Below, one piece after another: positions 22,849 through 36,100 of a DNA stretch of 64,000 nucleotides. The DNA is from Tolypocladium sp. Sup5 PDA-1. Taxonomy: Eukaryota; Ascomycota; Sordariomycetes; Hypocreales; Ophiocordycipitaceae. Location: positions 1 through 64,000 of the forward strand of contig JPHH03000045.1 in NCBI GenBank assembly GCA_000750105.3, given 5' to 3'. Position 1 is the stretch's first letter. Each line of letters opens with the position of its first letter. The notes beneath the pieces were generated by a model that had not been told where the DNA came from, did not search any database, and saw only the letters and a program-made list of their open reading frames with translations. The translations under genes and the position numbers were made by a program.

Positions 22849-25800
22849 ATGGACCCAGCAACAGCCGTTGGTCTGGTGGCAAGCATCATCACCTTCATCG
22901 ACTTCTCGTGGAGCCTCGTTACCGACGCCAAAGAGCTGCATGAGTCCGGACGGGGGACGACAAAGGAGAACGCGCGCATCAGTGCCATCGTCAACGATCT
23001 TAAAGAATATTCTTTCGAGCTCAGTTCCGGTGGTCAGGGTACATCAAGGCATGAAAAGGCATTGAGAGCCTTGGCAGAAGACTGTGCCGTGCTCTCCGGG
23101 GAACTCGTGGCTATTCTGGAGAAGCTCAAGGCCTCCAGGAACTCAAGATGGCAAAGCCTCAAGGTGACATGGCTCAGCGTGCGCAAGGAGGGTGCGATAA
23201 AGTCGATTGAGAGGCGTCTTGGGGAATACCGGGCGCAGATGAATGTCCGTCTGCTGTCAATCTTGACGTAAGTGAAAGGACCAAGTACTAGACTCAACCT
23301 ACATCTAGTGCCTATGGCTGAGCAATTTTCGAACAGCGATCAACAATCAGCAATGAAATCTAGACTGGATGCCATTCTACTCGAAGCGGAGAAGATGTCT
23401 TCCACTTCTGCTCAAGGACTGCAAGTGCTTCGAGATGACTTGGTAGAATTCTTGGAGAATCAACAGACTTCCCAAGATGACTCAACCTCCGAGTCGTCAG
23501 ACGGGGACGATGACGATGACGGCCAGAATGCACTCTTTGAGTCCTTGGCCGAGATCAAAGCCAAGGTATTGGAGCTTCAAGAGGCAATCGGGGCCACGGA
23601 GCGGGAGACCAGGGTTCTGCAGCACCTCTACTTTGACTACATCTTTGTGCGAGAGGATTCGATAAATGATGCCAGCAAAGGTACTTTCAACTGGATCCTA
23701 GCCACGGATTTCGAGTTCGAACGAGAGTTCTCCGTCCCTCCAGCCACAGACTTCGACTCTGACTCAGACTTCTCCGCGGCCGAGACGCTTCACGACTCCA
23801 ACACCGGGTCCAGGAATGACAACGGCATAACTGGTATCAGCTTCTCAATACCCGAGGACATGAAGAGCAGGATGAATTCGTCGCGAATGCTCTTTCGGGA
23901 TTGGCTAGCTAACGAATACGGTGCCTTCCACATCTCTGGCAAAGCTGGGTCCGGCAAGTCGACATTGATGAAGCTCATCTACAACCATCCAGAAACAACT
24001 CGGTGCCTGAAGGAGTGGGCAGGACAAAAGACCCTGGTAACTGCACGGTTCTTTTTTTGGAACTCGGGCAACCAGCTGCAAATGTCATTAGATGGCCTTT
24101 ATCGCTCCATCCTCTTTCTTGTCCTGAGGCAGTGTCCTCGTCTCATCCCCGAGATCTTTCCAGATCAATGGAGCAAGATGTCGTCGCTCTCATCTAGCTT
24201 GTCGCTCGAGAGCGACCTATTCCGCCCGCACAAAATCAAGGATGCTTTCGAACTGCTTATGGCTAAGCCCGTCGAATCCGACAAGTTCAGCTTCTGCTTC
24301 TTCGTGGACGGGCTTGATGAGTACGAGGCACACCCCTACGATCATAGACGCCTGGCAGTACAACTTCGCGATTGGGCTCGCCACAGCAATATGAAAATCT
24401 GCGTGAGCTCTCGGCCACATATTGAGTTTCTAGACACGTTTTCTCCGAGCCAGTGGATCAATCTTCACGAGCTGACGGCGCACGACATCTACCGTTTCGG
24501 GCGCGACATATTTGAGAACGACGAGAACTTTTCTCGGGTAAAGGACATATACCGGGAGCTCATAGATGAGGTCCTGGAAATGGCCGAGGGGGTGTTTCTC
24601 TGGGCACATCTCGTCTTCAAATCAGTCGTTCATGAAGTTGGACTCCACGGAAGCCGGGAAAGGCTGCGCGAAAAGATTCGGAGCACCCCTCGCGAGATGG
24701 ACGCTTTGTACGACAGGATGCTGAGCTCGCTCGATCGAGCCGACAGGCGCCTGGCTGACCGAATGCTTCTACTAATACTAACGAACCCGTTCGAGGACCC
24801 TGTAAATGCCATGTGCCTGGCCTGGCTAGACGACATGGACAAGCCCGGATTTCCATCAGACAACCACATTACGCACATTCGTTCAGAAAAGGACGTCTTG
24901 CAGCACCTTGAGAGGATCAAAAGGCAAGTAGCCGGACTGACAAAGGGGTTGATTGCACTTGTCCCCTTTTCCAGGTTCGAAAACTGCCAAGGCCCATCAG
25001 GCCAGTACTTTGCGTGGCGAGCACAGTTCTTCCACCAGACTGTACGAGATTATCTCAACACGCCGGTGCGACGAAGCCAGTTCCAATGCCAGTTTCCCGG
25101 CTTTGACCCCTATAAAGTACACTCCAAGCTGCGCATGGCCGAGGTGGCTCTGGCTTGCCGGTGTACCTTTTCCTCGGCGGACTTTGCCCGTTGGTGGTAC
25201 GGACTCGAATTTCTCAGCATAAAGGGGCAGCCACAAGGACTCAGTGGCAACCCCCAGAGCCACTTAGATCGGTACCAGCAGAGCCATGAAAACATGGACC
25301 TCTACAAGGAGCTCTGTGCCAAGCATTTTCGCTCCAGATACATAGGCTGGTCGATAGGGGTGATGCCAATAATGCCTCTCTTCGAAGAGCCGGCCTCCTT
25401 TCTACATCTGGCCGCCGCGCATGGTCAGATGGATTACTTGCGCGAGGAGATGGGCCGCGGTATTGCGCGGTTGGGTGAGGCATCGTCCAATAAAGCACTG
25501 GAACGTTCAGAGTCGACGCAGGTTCAGCGAACTAGCCTTCTCCTGTGCGCCTCGTGTGAGGACTTTGACCCGGAAATGACGGCGCTGCTTCTCAGTAGTG
25601 GGCTTTCGACACAGTTTCGAGTGCGCCTCTTTGACAAGGATTCCGTCGAGCTGGGCGAGCCGGCGAGTTTCTGGTTAATCTTCGTTGGTTTTCTCACGTC
25701 CTGCCTGATGAACCTACGGGGGGCGGCACCGAGGGTGAAGCACGCTTTCGACATTTTGGAGCAGTTCCTTCGAGCCGAGGCCCAGGAACCAGTCGTAATC

Positions 25801-26130
25801 TTTCTGACATCAAGGTATCCCAGGCCATTCGCGCGCTTTACAACACTGCGTCAGCTCGTTCTCTGGTGGCGTCCGGCGAACACGGCAAATCTGCTAGATT
25901 TATTGGATCGGCAACAGGGAGGAGAGCCTGATTTGAGCAAAGCCGCATCGATGGTGCAGCCACCGCAGAACATTACGCGCTGGGATGCCGCGAAGCTTGA
26001 ATTCAACTTCACTCGCCCCAAGAATGGCGGAGACGTGGACATCATACCCGAGCCTGGGGTGCTCATGTACGCAGTTGCTTCAGGGTCCGAAGCTCTCCAG
26101 GGTCCTCGTCGATATTTCCGACTGTGGTAA
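22849..26130 (+). CDS. HeLo-like/NACHT STAND protein (fungal NLR-like)
   Basis: Exons 22849-23267 and 23337-26130 (69-nt intron, donor gtaagt, acceptor aacag) give 1070 residues. Residues 1 to about 170 form an all-helical N-terminal domain starting MDPATAVGLVASIITFIDF, the style of the Helo-like N-terminal domain of fungal STAND proteins, related to membrane-acting cell-death domains. An acidic linker (SSDGDDDDDG) follows. The NTPase has Walker A GKAGSGKST near residue 339 and NACHT Walker B FFVDGLDEY near residue 460. A helical region with QFFHQTVRDYL is usual behind the NACHT in this class. The C-terminus shows one ankyrin-like turn (FLHLAAAHGQMDYL) but no WD, TPR or ankyrin array. Such proteins act as incompatibility or immune-type switches; that role is inferred. 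The last codons may be misjudged: another frame continues past 26130. Confidence 0.85.
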
Positions 26131-29100
26131 CAAGACACGAGGCACGATACTCAAACTTCGCAAGGGTCCGCGGGAAGCAAAACTGCATCCCACTCAATCT
26201 CCGATATGACTCGTCTCCAGGTCAGAGCCTCGCCCTGCATCAATCACCAACGACGACATGCCCGACAAGCTGAGTTCATCCCTGTCAGCCGCGGTCTACG
26301 AACGGTGAAACATCATTACCCCGAATCTGGGGCCGTGGAGATGGTGGTGATGCAGTTCCTGAAGGGGTTATCTGACATGTGGCGTGTTCAATTCAGCTGG
26401 GGAGGGCGACTGCGAGTCTGCGTCCGGCCGGCAATAGGTTTTGTGATAGATGTCTGATATGATGACAACATGAGGCAGCATCAAAGACGAGGTAACTCGC
26501 TGAGGTTTCCGACGTGGTCCTTGCAACAGTGTGGATACATAGGGCAGGCCACGGAGACTTTTCCCTTTGAAATGACAAGTTGCGAGGTTTTCTTTTGTAT
26601 CAAAGCCTAGAGCAAGGGAAGTTCCGCATCTGGCCATTGTAACCAACGGTCAGAGCACTTTCCTAAACACGATATCCTTACTAGCATTCCAATAGACCCT
26701 AGCGTGTTGTTTTACTTAGTCCGCTTACTTCGTACGCATATTCATTTGCTCTTGCGCATGACTCGCATGTTGAGTCTTCAAATTGTTCAAGGGGAGGTGG
26801 ATGCGGAGGACGCCATGTAACAGAACAACTGCCGGTAAGCCGATTATCCAATCCATACCAGCCTTACCAGGCATGGCCGTTATAGACTAGCAAGAGCTAT
26901 ATCCTGACCTGCCATCACGACGACACGTCAAAAGTCAAAGCCCAACTCGGGACCGGCGGATAGTCGGGTCGGAGTCGGGCCAATCCAGGCTTGTGCCTCT
27001 CAAAACGGCTGCTGCCCAGGAATGAGCACAGACACACGCCTTTGAATCAACATCCTCCCCCATCTGTCCTGTCCGGCCGCCCTCATTGGCCCGTCCGTCG
27101 GGGGCAGGTCGTCGGGGCAAGGGTCGACGGTGCAAACTCAAAAATGAGGGCAAAATTCAATTGGGCCTCCCGTCAGGCCCCAGAAAAATAAAAGGCAGCC
27201 ACAACTCTCTTCCTCAATTTTTTTTGCCACAGCGCAGCACATGCGATAATTATACCCTTGACCAGCTGAAGCTGCGCCTGGCCCTACGAGGCTCGGTAAG
27301 GGCATCGTTTTTCTTGTACCCCTGATAATGAGCAGATTCTCAATCCGTAGGTAACTCAAGGTACCATATTGTTCGAGGTACATCCAAGGCCCCTCGCCAG
27401 TTGTACTGTAGGAAGATCGCCCCTGGTGCGGGGGTGGTTGCAAGGTGTGGCTGATGTGATGTAAGGCGATGTGGCTCATGAGCGATCACGACGTCTGTTT
27501 GGCGGAAGGCGGGAGGGGAATTGCGTGTTCTCGCGCGTAGATGGTGCAGATGATCCAATGGCAGGCGAACAGGCAATTTGCCTGCGATGCACGAGTGTTC
27601 ACGAGCAAACAGAGGGGAGGGGAGCGATCGGCAGTGACGGGCGCGAGTCTGCCCCACACCGGCACCGGGCTCCGGAGGGCTCCAGTTCAAGCCTCCCGAG
27701 TCAAGCCTCACTTGCCTTAGTCGTCCCCGGCTGCAAGACACCGCTTGCTTCTCCTCACTCGTGCATGCAGAGCAGAACACCTAGCTGCCCTGCGAGGCCG
27801 CCGACCCCTCTGTGGCGAGTGTGTGTACTCGTACGCACGCCTTGGCAAGGCTGCCGGGTCTTTCTGCGTCTTCAGGACCCTTACCCTTCGGCCCGTTGGG
27901 TGCGGGTAAATGCAGCACAGGACAACCCTGTGCGCGCCGTTCGTCGGCTGCAGCGCAGGCGAGGCAGGTGGCTCTTCCGTGTGGGTTCCATGCGTTCCAT
28001 GATTGCTCGCAGCGTGCGCATGACATCCAGCCTGCAGCAGATCTATGTAAGCCGACGAGCACCGACCGAGTCGACTCTTACTTTGTACACTGTGCCAACC
28101 TACGGATACTCAAAGGGCAAACAAAATGCGACAAAGAGTATCCGTATCGGTAATACAACGGGCAACTGCATAGGGCGGACAAAGAACTCCATGTGTAAGA
28201 GCCCCCCAGGGTATCACATCCGCGGGCCAAACCCGCACCACTCGTGCCCCTCCCCACCTCCCAACCCGATACACTCCAAGACTTCACACCAAGACGCTTG
28301 TCAGAGGAACCACGTCCCGTCATCCAATGAAGCCCCATCAAGCCTTCTTGTTGCTCACGCAGGCTGCAACGGACAGTCTCCTCCTCGAATGCGCAATCCC
28401 TGCGCTGTCTCACGCGCACATGTCGCCCCCCTTCCGCCCCTCCGGCTCATATCCGGTGAGCCACACCCCACGGGCCAGCCACGAGTCCGCGCGCAAGCCA
28501 CGGCTCGCTGGCTGGGCCCTCGAAGTACCTCCCCAACAGCCGCATTGCCGCACTTCTGCCCCCCAACGCGCACGCACTCGCCACAGTGGGTGCTAGACGC
28601 ACACCCATCGACTGTGGCGCGGAACACACGGCGGGCGCCGCTAAGTGCGATCGCTGTGGCTAGTGCGCTTGTTGAGCCACAGTTGGACCGCGCCTTTGGG
28701 CAAGCCACAAGGTGGCGAGTGAGGTCGCGATGGTCTCACCGGTGAGCGTGGCTGTCCATCGTCGCTAGCAAATGAGAGGTTCTCGCGCCGGCGCGGATAG
28801 ATGAAGCGCAATGCCGCTCGTAAGGCCGCAGCGTGTGTTAACCAGGCCATCCGTCGGGCCAGATAGGTAGGTACTTGTCTTCGTACGTACGTACTCGTAG
28901 CTGCATATCCGTGCGCATTGCCACTAAGAAGAGCCGTTGCGCTGTTTGAAGACAGCCACCCCCAGTCTGGGGATGCAGCAATTCGCATGCACGTCCATCA
29001 CTCACTCCTCCCACGCTACTCGTGCTCCGTACGAACTCATGTAACAACGCATCCTCCAATCTCGTCTAAACCGCTCTCGCGTCCGTCTCGCACCATCAAA

Positions 29101-30547
29101 GAAGCAAAAATTACCGCTTTAACGTTTCGAAACCACCCAGCCCCAGAGACTGTCCAACACGGTCAAGACCCAACAAAGCCACATCCCTCAATCAAACCTC
29201 CCCCCCATGCCCACTCGCAGAGGCCGGGGCCTGTCCCGCATGGCACCAACCAACAGCCCCCGGCTTCCTGTGAAGCCTGTCCGTCGACTGGCCCGATTTG
29301 CCTTTCTGGTGCGGCGCCGTCGGCCGGGGTTGGCCCTGCTGTGGCTCATTCATCTCATGTCGCTCATGCAACCCTACGGAGTAGTCAACCCACACTCACT
29401 ACTCGTAGCTACGCACTCAGTCCCTCTATACCCTCGCGTCCAAGTAGGCAGGCAGAGGACTGGCAACTCATAGTTCGTACGCCCAGGCACAACCACTATG
29501 CTCGGCCACCGGCCGTCTCGGCGCCAGCAAATCACGCAGGCTCGTCAGCGTGTACCGTGGGAAATGAGCCACGCCTGCACCGCCTCGTTGCCAGCCTTCC
29601 GTGGCTCCAATAACGCCATGCGTCCCTTGACGACATGGACCACGAAGCCCTGCCGACCCTTGGCCCATTACTTCGTCTGCTATACGCTGGCGGTACTCCG
29701 TGCGTACCAAGTATCTACGAAGCAGTGCCATTGGTGTACCGCCAGACACCCCGCGGCACGGCTATTCCATAACAACGGCTCCCCCAGGGCCCTACTTACA
29801 CCTCGCCTGCACTTGGCCTCGGCTGCAGAGTTCGTAATGGGTAAGGTATGGTAGAATTATGCCACTGAATACGGCTACTCGGCATGTAATCTTGACAAAG
29901 CCCCCCGCATAAATGCTCCTCCATCGATTGGGCTTGCCCTTGCACCCGCAAACCGCCCATTGCCCTTCATTATGCATCATGACCACCCACGGACACGGCG
30001 TATACGTCTGTGGTTTCCATCGTCCTCGTCCGGCGAGCAAATGCCTCAGGCGTGAAATGGTGCATGAAAGTCCGTTGTACAAGTAAGATGGTGTGGCAGA
30101 AATGAATAGTAAGCGCGCCATCCAACGGGGCCGAGTGTGTTGACAGCCAACATGGATGGGCCTTGCCATGACCCGTCCAAATCCTCGCTTTCCTCACCTA
30201 TAGTACGTTGAGGGGAATCGTGAGGGCAACAACATGAAAATTCAAAAAAAAAAAAAAAAAAAAAAAAAAAGATCACATAGCCAAGCCCGCCTTTCCTTCC
30301 AATTGTTGCCTGGATCGCGGAACCGAAAATATAAAACCAGAGATTGGGAAATGGTATCTTTGAAAAAGGAGAAAAATTCGTCAAGTACCCAACGCCGGGG
30401 TATCCCTCCTCGTGCATGTATGCAATAGTAGTGAGACCCTACCCGTCGCCAGGCTGGGCAAGATGAAATATGCCCCCAGTATACCCTTAAGCCCTGGGGG
30501 AGAGAACTTCGTGGAGCCCGTCGGCCGTGAATCGTGGCGTGACAAAA
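26131..30547. other. 4.4-kb intergenic region between convergent genes
   Basis: GC-rich with long open frames in several overlapping phases, the longest (27471-28745) with no domain, no ATG context and low-complexity Pro/Arg/Ser composition, so I do not call it. Contains palindromic cgtacgtacgtac near 28882-28894, short TACNNAGTAC-type motifs near 29371 and 29692, and a 27-nt A run at 30244-30270. Polyadenylation signals of both flanking genes should lie here. Confidence 0.5.
30244..30270. repeat. Poly(A)/poly(T) homopolymer, 27 nt
   Basis: An uninterrupted run of 27 A on the plus strand, about 280 bp past the csp-2 stop. It could be the tail of an old retro-insertion or simple slippage; no element was recognised next to it. 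The exact length may reflect assembly. Confidence 0.7.
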
Positions 30548-33197
30548 TTAAAACGTGAGTCGGAGAACGAGACCTTTTGTAACATCGGGCTTCGTCGTGG
30601 CCTCGTCCCTAATTCCGTCGATAGACATTTCCCATTCGCGCTTTGCCGGTGGCGATTGTGTGGCAATCTCTTCGATCTCCAGCCTCATGTCCTGTCCCTC
30701 CTTGAGCTCCCGCACCACGTCATCATCCATCTCGACTTCAAGGCCGCCTTGGACAACGTGAATCGTCCGTAGGATTCTCGATGCCGCTAGGCCCCATTTG
30801 CTCGCAATACGACCATTGAATTCCTCAAGCGTTCGCTTCATGAGGTAAATCGCCCTGTGGTATACATGCTTGTCTGGCACTGCCTTAGTCTGGTTAAGGA
30901 CGTAAAAGCAGGCCACCGGCTTATCGGTTCGTTCGGGGGGCGGTCGGTACGACGGGTCGACACCAAGTGCTTCTATCCACCCACTCAGAGTCCCGTCATC
31001 ATCAGTCTTGGCAACCCTAGAAAGGAGTTCCGATCCCTTGAGGCCAGGATCACCGGGTGCTGTCGAGTCCACGCTCTGCCACACGCCTGTGGAACCGACC
31101 GCAGACGCCTGCGATGCGAGAGAGAGAGAGCTCGGCGAAGGTGAGGCCATGGAGCCGGCGGTAGAGCTCTGCGCACTACGAGCTTGCCAGTTCGGTCCGT
31201 CTCGTACGCCGTCCGTCTTCCCAGGGGGCGACATTTCTCCGGGTAGTGAAACAGGATGGAGGTCTGGATCGTCTAGGTCCTCGCCGCGCAGATACAGCAC
31301 ACTGACGGGTCGTGTGCTGGTGAACATGTCCTGAAGGGTCTGCAGCTTGAAGTGCAGGTCTTCTTCCATGGTCATGCGGGTGCCCCCGCCTCCCGCTGAG
31401 CTTGCTGAAGACATGGACCATGTCCTCTTGTGCTTTGGAACCTTCCCAGGGCGCTGAGCCTCGGCTCCCTTGGAGACGACGCTGTGCCTCTTCCTCTTGC
31501 CAAAATCCTTCATGCCGCTCTCGATTTGGGCGAGCTGTTGTTTCAACTTGTCGATCGACTTCTTGACGTGGGCCACGTCATTCGACAGCTTTCTCTCGGC
31601 ACCGTGATCTCGGAAGAGTTTGACCTTGCAGAAACAGATCTCACGAGTCGTGTCGGCGGCAGGCTGCGACCCGTCGGAGGAAAAGGGGGTGGTCTTGGCA
31701 CATAGCCTCACCGGGATCCCTTTGACGCCTTTCGAATGGCTGAAGTCTGTGGAGAGGAAGTTGAATCTGACGGCGATGCTGGCTTCGGGAGCACCATTGA
31801 TTCCGGGAGTCCAAATAACGGAGAAGCCGTCGAATGACGACGTTTCAAGCTCGACACGCGTTCTCTTGTCGTCGCCCTCGGCAGGCTGGCCAGCTTCGAC
31901 GAACTCGACAGCTTGCAGTTTCCCTCCTCTTTGATGTGCTTCGTTTGTGCCCCTTCCTTCCTTCCACAGGCTCCAGCAGACCCCCGGCTTGAGTCGTTGC
32001 TCGTCATCTTCGAACGATATGCGCACGAACGTTCGGTACTTGGTCCCAGGCTGAACCGGAATCATGCCGCTCGTGTCTGCAATGGATAGTGAGTAAGCCT
32101 GCCCCTTGTTCAAATACGTCACTGGAATCTCGTCTGAGTGCTTGACCATGGCGGTTGGCGCGTTTAAAGTAGAGTGATATCGAAACTTTTCAGCTGAAGC
32201 TGGCAGCGGTTGGCTAATCGGCATTCCGGCGATTTTCTGCGAGTGTAATGTCGTCGCGATTGTCTGCATACGGTCGTCGGAAGGATTGGAGTCCATAGGA
32301 GAGCCGTCCGGCTCCATTGTCTCGTAGCCTGTGTCTTGATGGACGAACGTAGAAGGGGCAAACCCCGGCTGAGGGGGCGGTGCCTGTATGAATGGATTGA
32401 AGTGGTGAAACTGGTGAGGCTGGAGGGTTTGAAAGCCCGCCATATCCATGGCCGTGGCGCCAGGATGGATGGCATCACCGGAATTCGGCATCGACAGAGG
32501 TGTTCCCAGACCGTGCCCCATAGCCATGGTAGGGGTATGCAAGTCACCGGCCTGGGGATGGAACAGAGTACCACCCCCTCCGGGCGTGGGGGTGTAATAC
32601 CCAGGAGGCGCATTGGCAAAGGAGTTGAAGGCATAGGAGTTTGGGTCAAGTAGCGACGGCGTGAATCTCCATGGTTCGTGGGATGCACGCGGGGTTGGGT
32701 CTTGGTCGCGAAACGACTCATTGTCGGCATGTTGACTGCAGCAGTTGCGTCTTCAGTTAGCATACGCTCTGCGTGTGAAGGAGGAGCCCGCTCAACTTGG
32801 ACTTGCACGCACTACTCTCTTCATTTGGGCGAAGGGGGCAACGACGCAACATAACATACCTGTCTTCCTGAGTTGGAGCGTTGATGGTGGGATTATTCGC
32901 CGCGGTGGTCAGGGACATGGTCGGTGGAGAGGCATCGGTGGTGACGGCCGAAACCTCTGGGAACTGCTGGCGGAAGTTTGCCAGCAAGTCGTCTGCCGGC
33001 TTCTGCGTGCTGGTTCTGTACAAGGCGAGACGGGTCAGTTCACGAGCGTTGCTTCAAAGAAGGTCGTGTATGGAAGAGGTAAGGGACGCAACTAGCTGAG
33101 AGCCGAAAACGATGGGGTTTGCGCCCTCCGTTAAGAGATGGGCACGAGAGCTCAACAACGAGTCACTTGGGGCCTCTTCTTACCTCTGGCGAAACAT
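30548..33197 (-). CDS. csp-2: Grainyhead-like/CP2 transcription factor
   Basis: Exons 33197-33184 (MFRQ plus two bases), 33015-32860 and 32735-30548 give 785 residues. The tiny first exon opens in frame with MFRQRTSTQKPADDLL, followed by LANFRQQFPEVS and an Asn/Pro/Gly-rich N-terminus. The CP2 DNA-binding domain lies at about residues 250-430: YLNKGQAYSLSIAD, FVRISFEDDEQRLKPG, FSVIWTPGINGAP, FSHSKGVKGIPVRLCAKT and CFCKVKLFRDHGAERK. A basic KRTWSMSSASS patch and a C-terminal ubiquitin-like dimerisation region follow. This is the fungal grainyhead family; Neurospora CSP-2 acts in conidial separation and cell-wall remodelling. It has a very long gene-free upstream region. Acting as a dimer in the nucleus is known for the family. 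Confidence 0.93.
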
Positions 33198-36100
33198 GGT
33201 GACTCCAGGCGAGGGTGCCACCGAAACGACTGCTTTCCTCGACTCTCAGATCCCACCAAGGTATGGCTCCTGTCTGGAAGAACCGAATACGTTTCCTTTC
33301 TCGCAACCGGGACGGGTCGAAAGAGGACTCAGATGGCGCCCATATGTATCATGGAGCAAACGGAGCCGCTGGAGGATGGTGGAGGGACGGGAGGAGGGAC
33401 GGACGACAGCGAGTAGCAAGTGCGACCGCGCAGAGGAAAGCAAAAAAGTCAAGCACGGGCGTGAAAGAGCGACGGGGAACGACAACAGGGAAGGGAGGGG
33501 AAGAGTCAGAAGGAGGATATGGTAGGTATCGCGAGTGAGGTTGTTGAAGGTAGAAGAGAAGCCAAAGCTTGGCGCTTAGAGACGACGTCCCAAGTGGTTT
33601 GGACTGGGCGAGTGTGTGGGGGCTCCTCGCAAGGTGCGGTAAGGTCGAAGTGAAGGACCAGGGCGGGTGGGTGCTGGTGCCGATTTGAGGGTTGCACCAC
33701 GCCGGCTCGTCAGTGGCTCTGTGTCTCTGTGGCTCGGGTCCCTTGGCCGATACGACGGGTGAGCCCAGGGCGATGGATAGGCCCTAGACCACGGTCTATT
33801 GTTGCGACTGTTGCGACTGTCCGGAACGTTGACAGTCGAGGCTCGGGGCTGTTCGTTTGTCCTTGTCGCCCTCGGCGCCTGGGGGGTTCTGGTCTCCTGG
33901 TCCTAGGCAGTGTCGGTGGCTGGGGGAAATACATCAAGTGGCCGCTTCAACAAACGGCGTCGAGGAGAAGAGCGAGTCCGGGGCGAGAGTGGTGGATGTG
34001 TCTGTGGATGGGCGTGTTTCCTGCCAGAGCGTTGGGCGGAGCGGAAGTGTGGGAGTGGAGGAGCTCGACGGCTTATATCGTATAATGGTAGTCCGCAAGG
34101 TGGGCAGGCAAAGTATGCACGAACCGAACAAGCCTCTGCAAAGTACGCAGGTACACGTCGAGTGTCGTCACTCCATTCTCGTCGTTTGTTTGGATGGACG
34201 GAGGGATGGAGGAAGAGACGAGGCGAGGGTGCGCGTTTGGGATGGGTAAGGGATGGAGCGGAAGAGTGCCCGCAGACGGCGCAAAGAGAGCTGCTGGCGG
34301 CTTGGGTCCATTGGATGTAATTATGAGGACAGTGAGTGGAGAGGGACTTGGGAAGCTCGAGGGCCGATGGGAGTACTCGTAGGTGCGAAGTACACCTCAT
34401 GCGGAGGTACTCCGTGCCTTGTGAGCCCCTGGGGGGGCGTGTCGATTGCTTGATGGGCCCTCAGCGCTGGCTGGGTGCCTGGGATGTGCGGGAGGAGCCC
34501 GCTCAGTGCTCGACTGCTCACGTCCATCACTGCAAGCTCTGCTGGGTAGGTAGGTTCCGATGATGGCTGCTGTAACAGGTAGGTACCTCACCAAGTACCT
34601 CCTGAACGTCCCAAAGCACCTATGATGCAGGGCGTTTGACGGGGGCTGCCTTGGAGTACACGAGGTACCTTGGGAGCAGTCGACATGAGGCCGAGCTGGC
34701 GTCGATGGCATGGCGTGGCCAGGCGGGTAATGGATAGCAGCATGCCCCATGCAGGCATGGATATCGATGGAGCCCTGGACGCTCTCGAACGCGACCCCTG
34801 TCGGCGCTAGTTTGCCAGGCCCTTTCGTCTGGGGCCCTCTGGCTGCGATAGCTTAATTGTTAGTGCGAGACAAAGAGGCCCACCGCCCCAGGCTGGCCAG
34901 CCACTATCACAACCCCCCTCGTGTTCCGGACACACCCGGCACAACAGGAGCAAAGCTCCAGGAACATGTTCTGCAGCTCCACTCCCGACGAACCGTAACA
35001 GTGCAATGCCCTACCGCTTGGTTTTCGCTCTTGCAATCACTGCGCTGCTGCACGGAAAACCGCCGCCGTTGGATGCATCATCCTCAAAGCGGTGAAGCTC
35101 GGGGTTGAAGCAGTCTGTGATGTGCCACTGTGGCTGGTGCGCTGGCAGATGTTGGCGTCGGATCCAATGCACATTGGATGGCTGCGACTTCACTTCTCCC
35201 ACATCCCAGCATGCACGCGAGCCCATCGATCCGTCATCAGCGGCCGAAACCAGCCGCTACAACTACGAGTAGCTCTGGGCACACAGCCAGGGCCCTTGTC
35301 AAGTCCCTCGTTCTCCGCCCTTCTATTATTCTGTCGAGATAATTTAGCGAACGAGCCAGCGACCTGTGGCTGGCCGTCACTCGTCGGCATATCACGTTGT
35401 GTCGCGGACGGAGACAAACAGAGCTCGCGCCACATCTCACCTCAAAAGAACCGCAGGGGCGGGAGGGGCGTGTACTGTATCTGCGCTCCGCGAGCTGTGG
35501 ACACGAAGAGAGGAGCCACCCGGTCAGAAAGTCAATCCAGTCGAGTCCAGCCAGCCAGTCATCACGGTCTGCTCTGCAGACCCCGCAGGGGACACGGTGC
35601 CGTTAAGGGACCGCGATGCCGGCGCGAAGGGCCACCGGTCATTGCATGGACATGCGCTGTTGTTCGTCTAGCGCCACCGAAGTTCAGATCGCGGCTCCTC
35701 GACACCAGCGGTGTTCATCGTCGGCGAGGGCGACAGCCAGGGCCTCTGCGCGGGACACCGTGACATGCCGTTGTGGCTGTGCTTGCAGGGTATCGCAGGT
35801 ACGTACTCCATACCTCCTCACTACCTACCGTAGGTACGAAGTACTTCGGACTGTTCCTTACTGGGCTTGGCACGGGGTGGCAGGTGTGGATGGCCCTTGA
35901 CCTCTCGGCGCCTTCTGCCCCTCCAGGCTCCATCCACGCCGTTGCGCAACCTCTAACACGCTATTGGAGCCTGAAGCCAACCACTCAACTCTCACTTCCT
36001 CCTCACCCGTGCCGCGCGATTCGGCAAATCTCTGCATTGTCTCGATCTCCAGTGCTTTTTATTTCACCATGGCGTCGCCTGCTTTACGCAAGCCCGTCGG

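Noticed and set aside
27471..28745. Open frame of 424 codons on the plus strand
   Set aside because: Low-complexity Pro/Arg/Ser/His composition from GC-rich DNA, no domain, other frames equally open, no splice or start support.
33903..34400. Pro/Ser/His-rich minus-strand frame upstream of csp-2
   Set aside because: Low complexity, in a likely promoter, no homologous domain and no splice continuity.
35092..35763. Plus-strand frame of 223 codons
   Set aside because: Starts at a non-ATG codon and has no recognisable sequence; several phases open at once.
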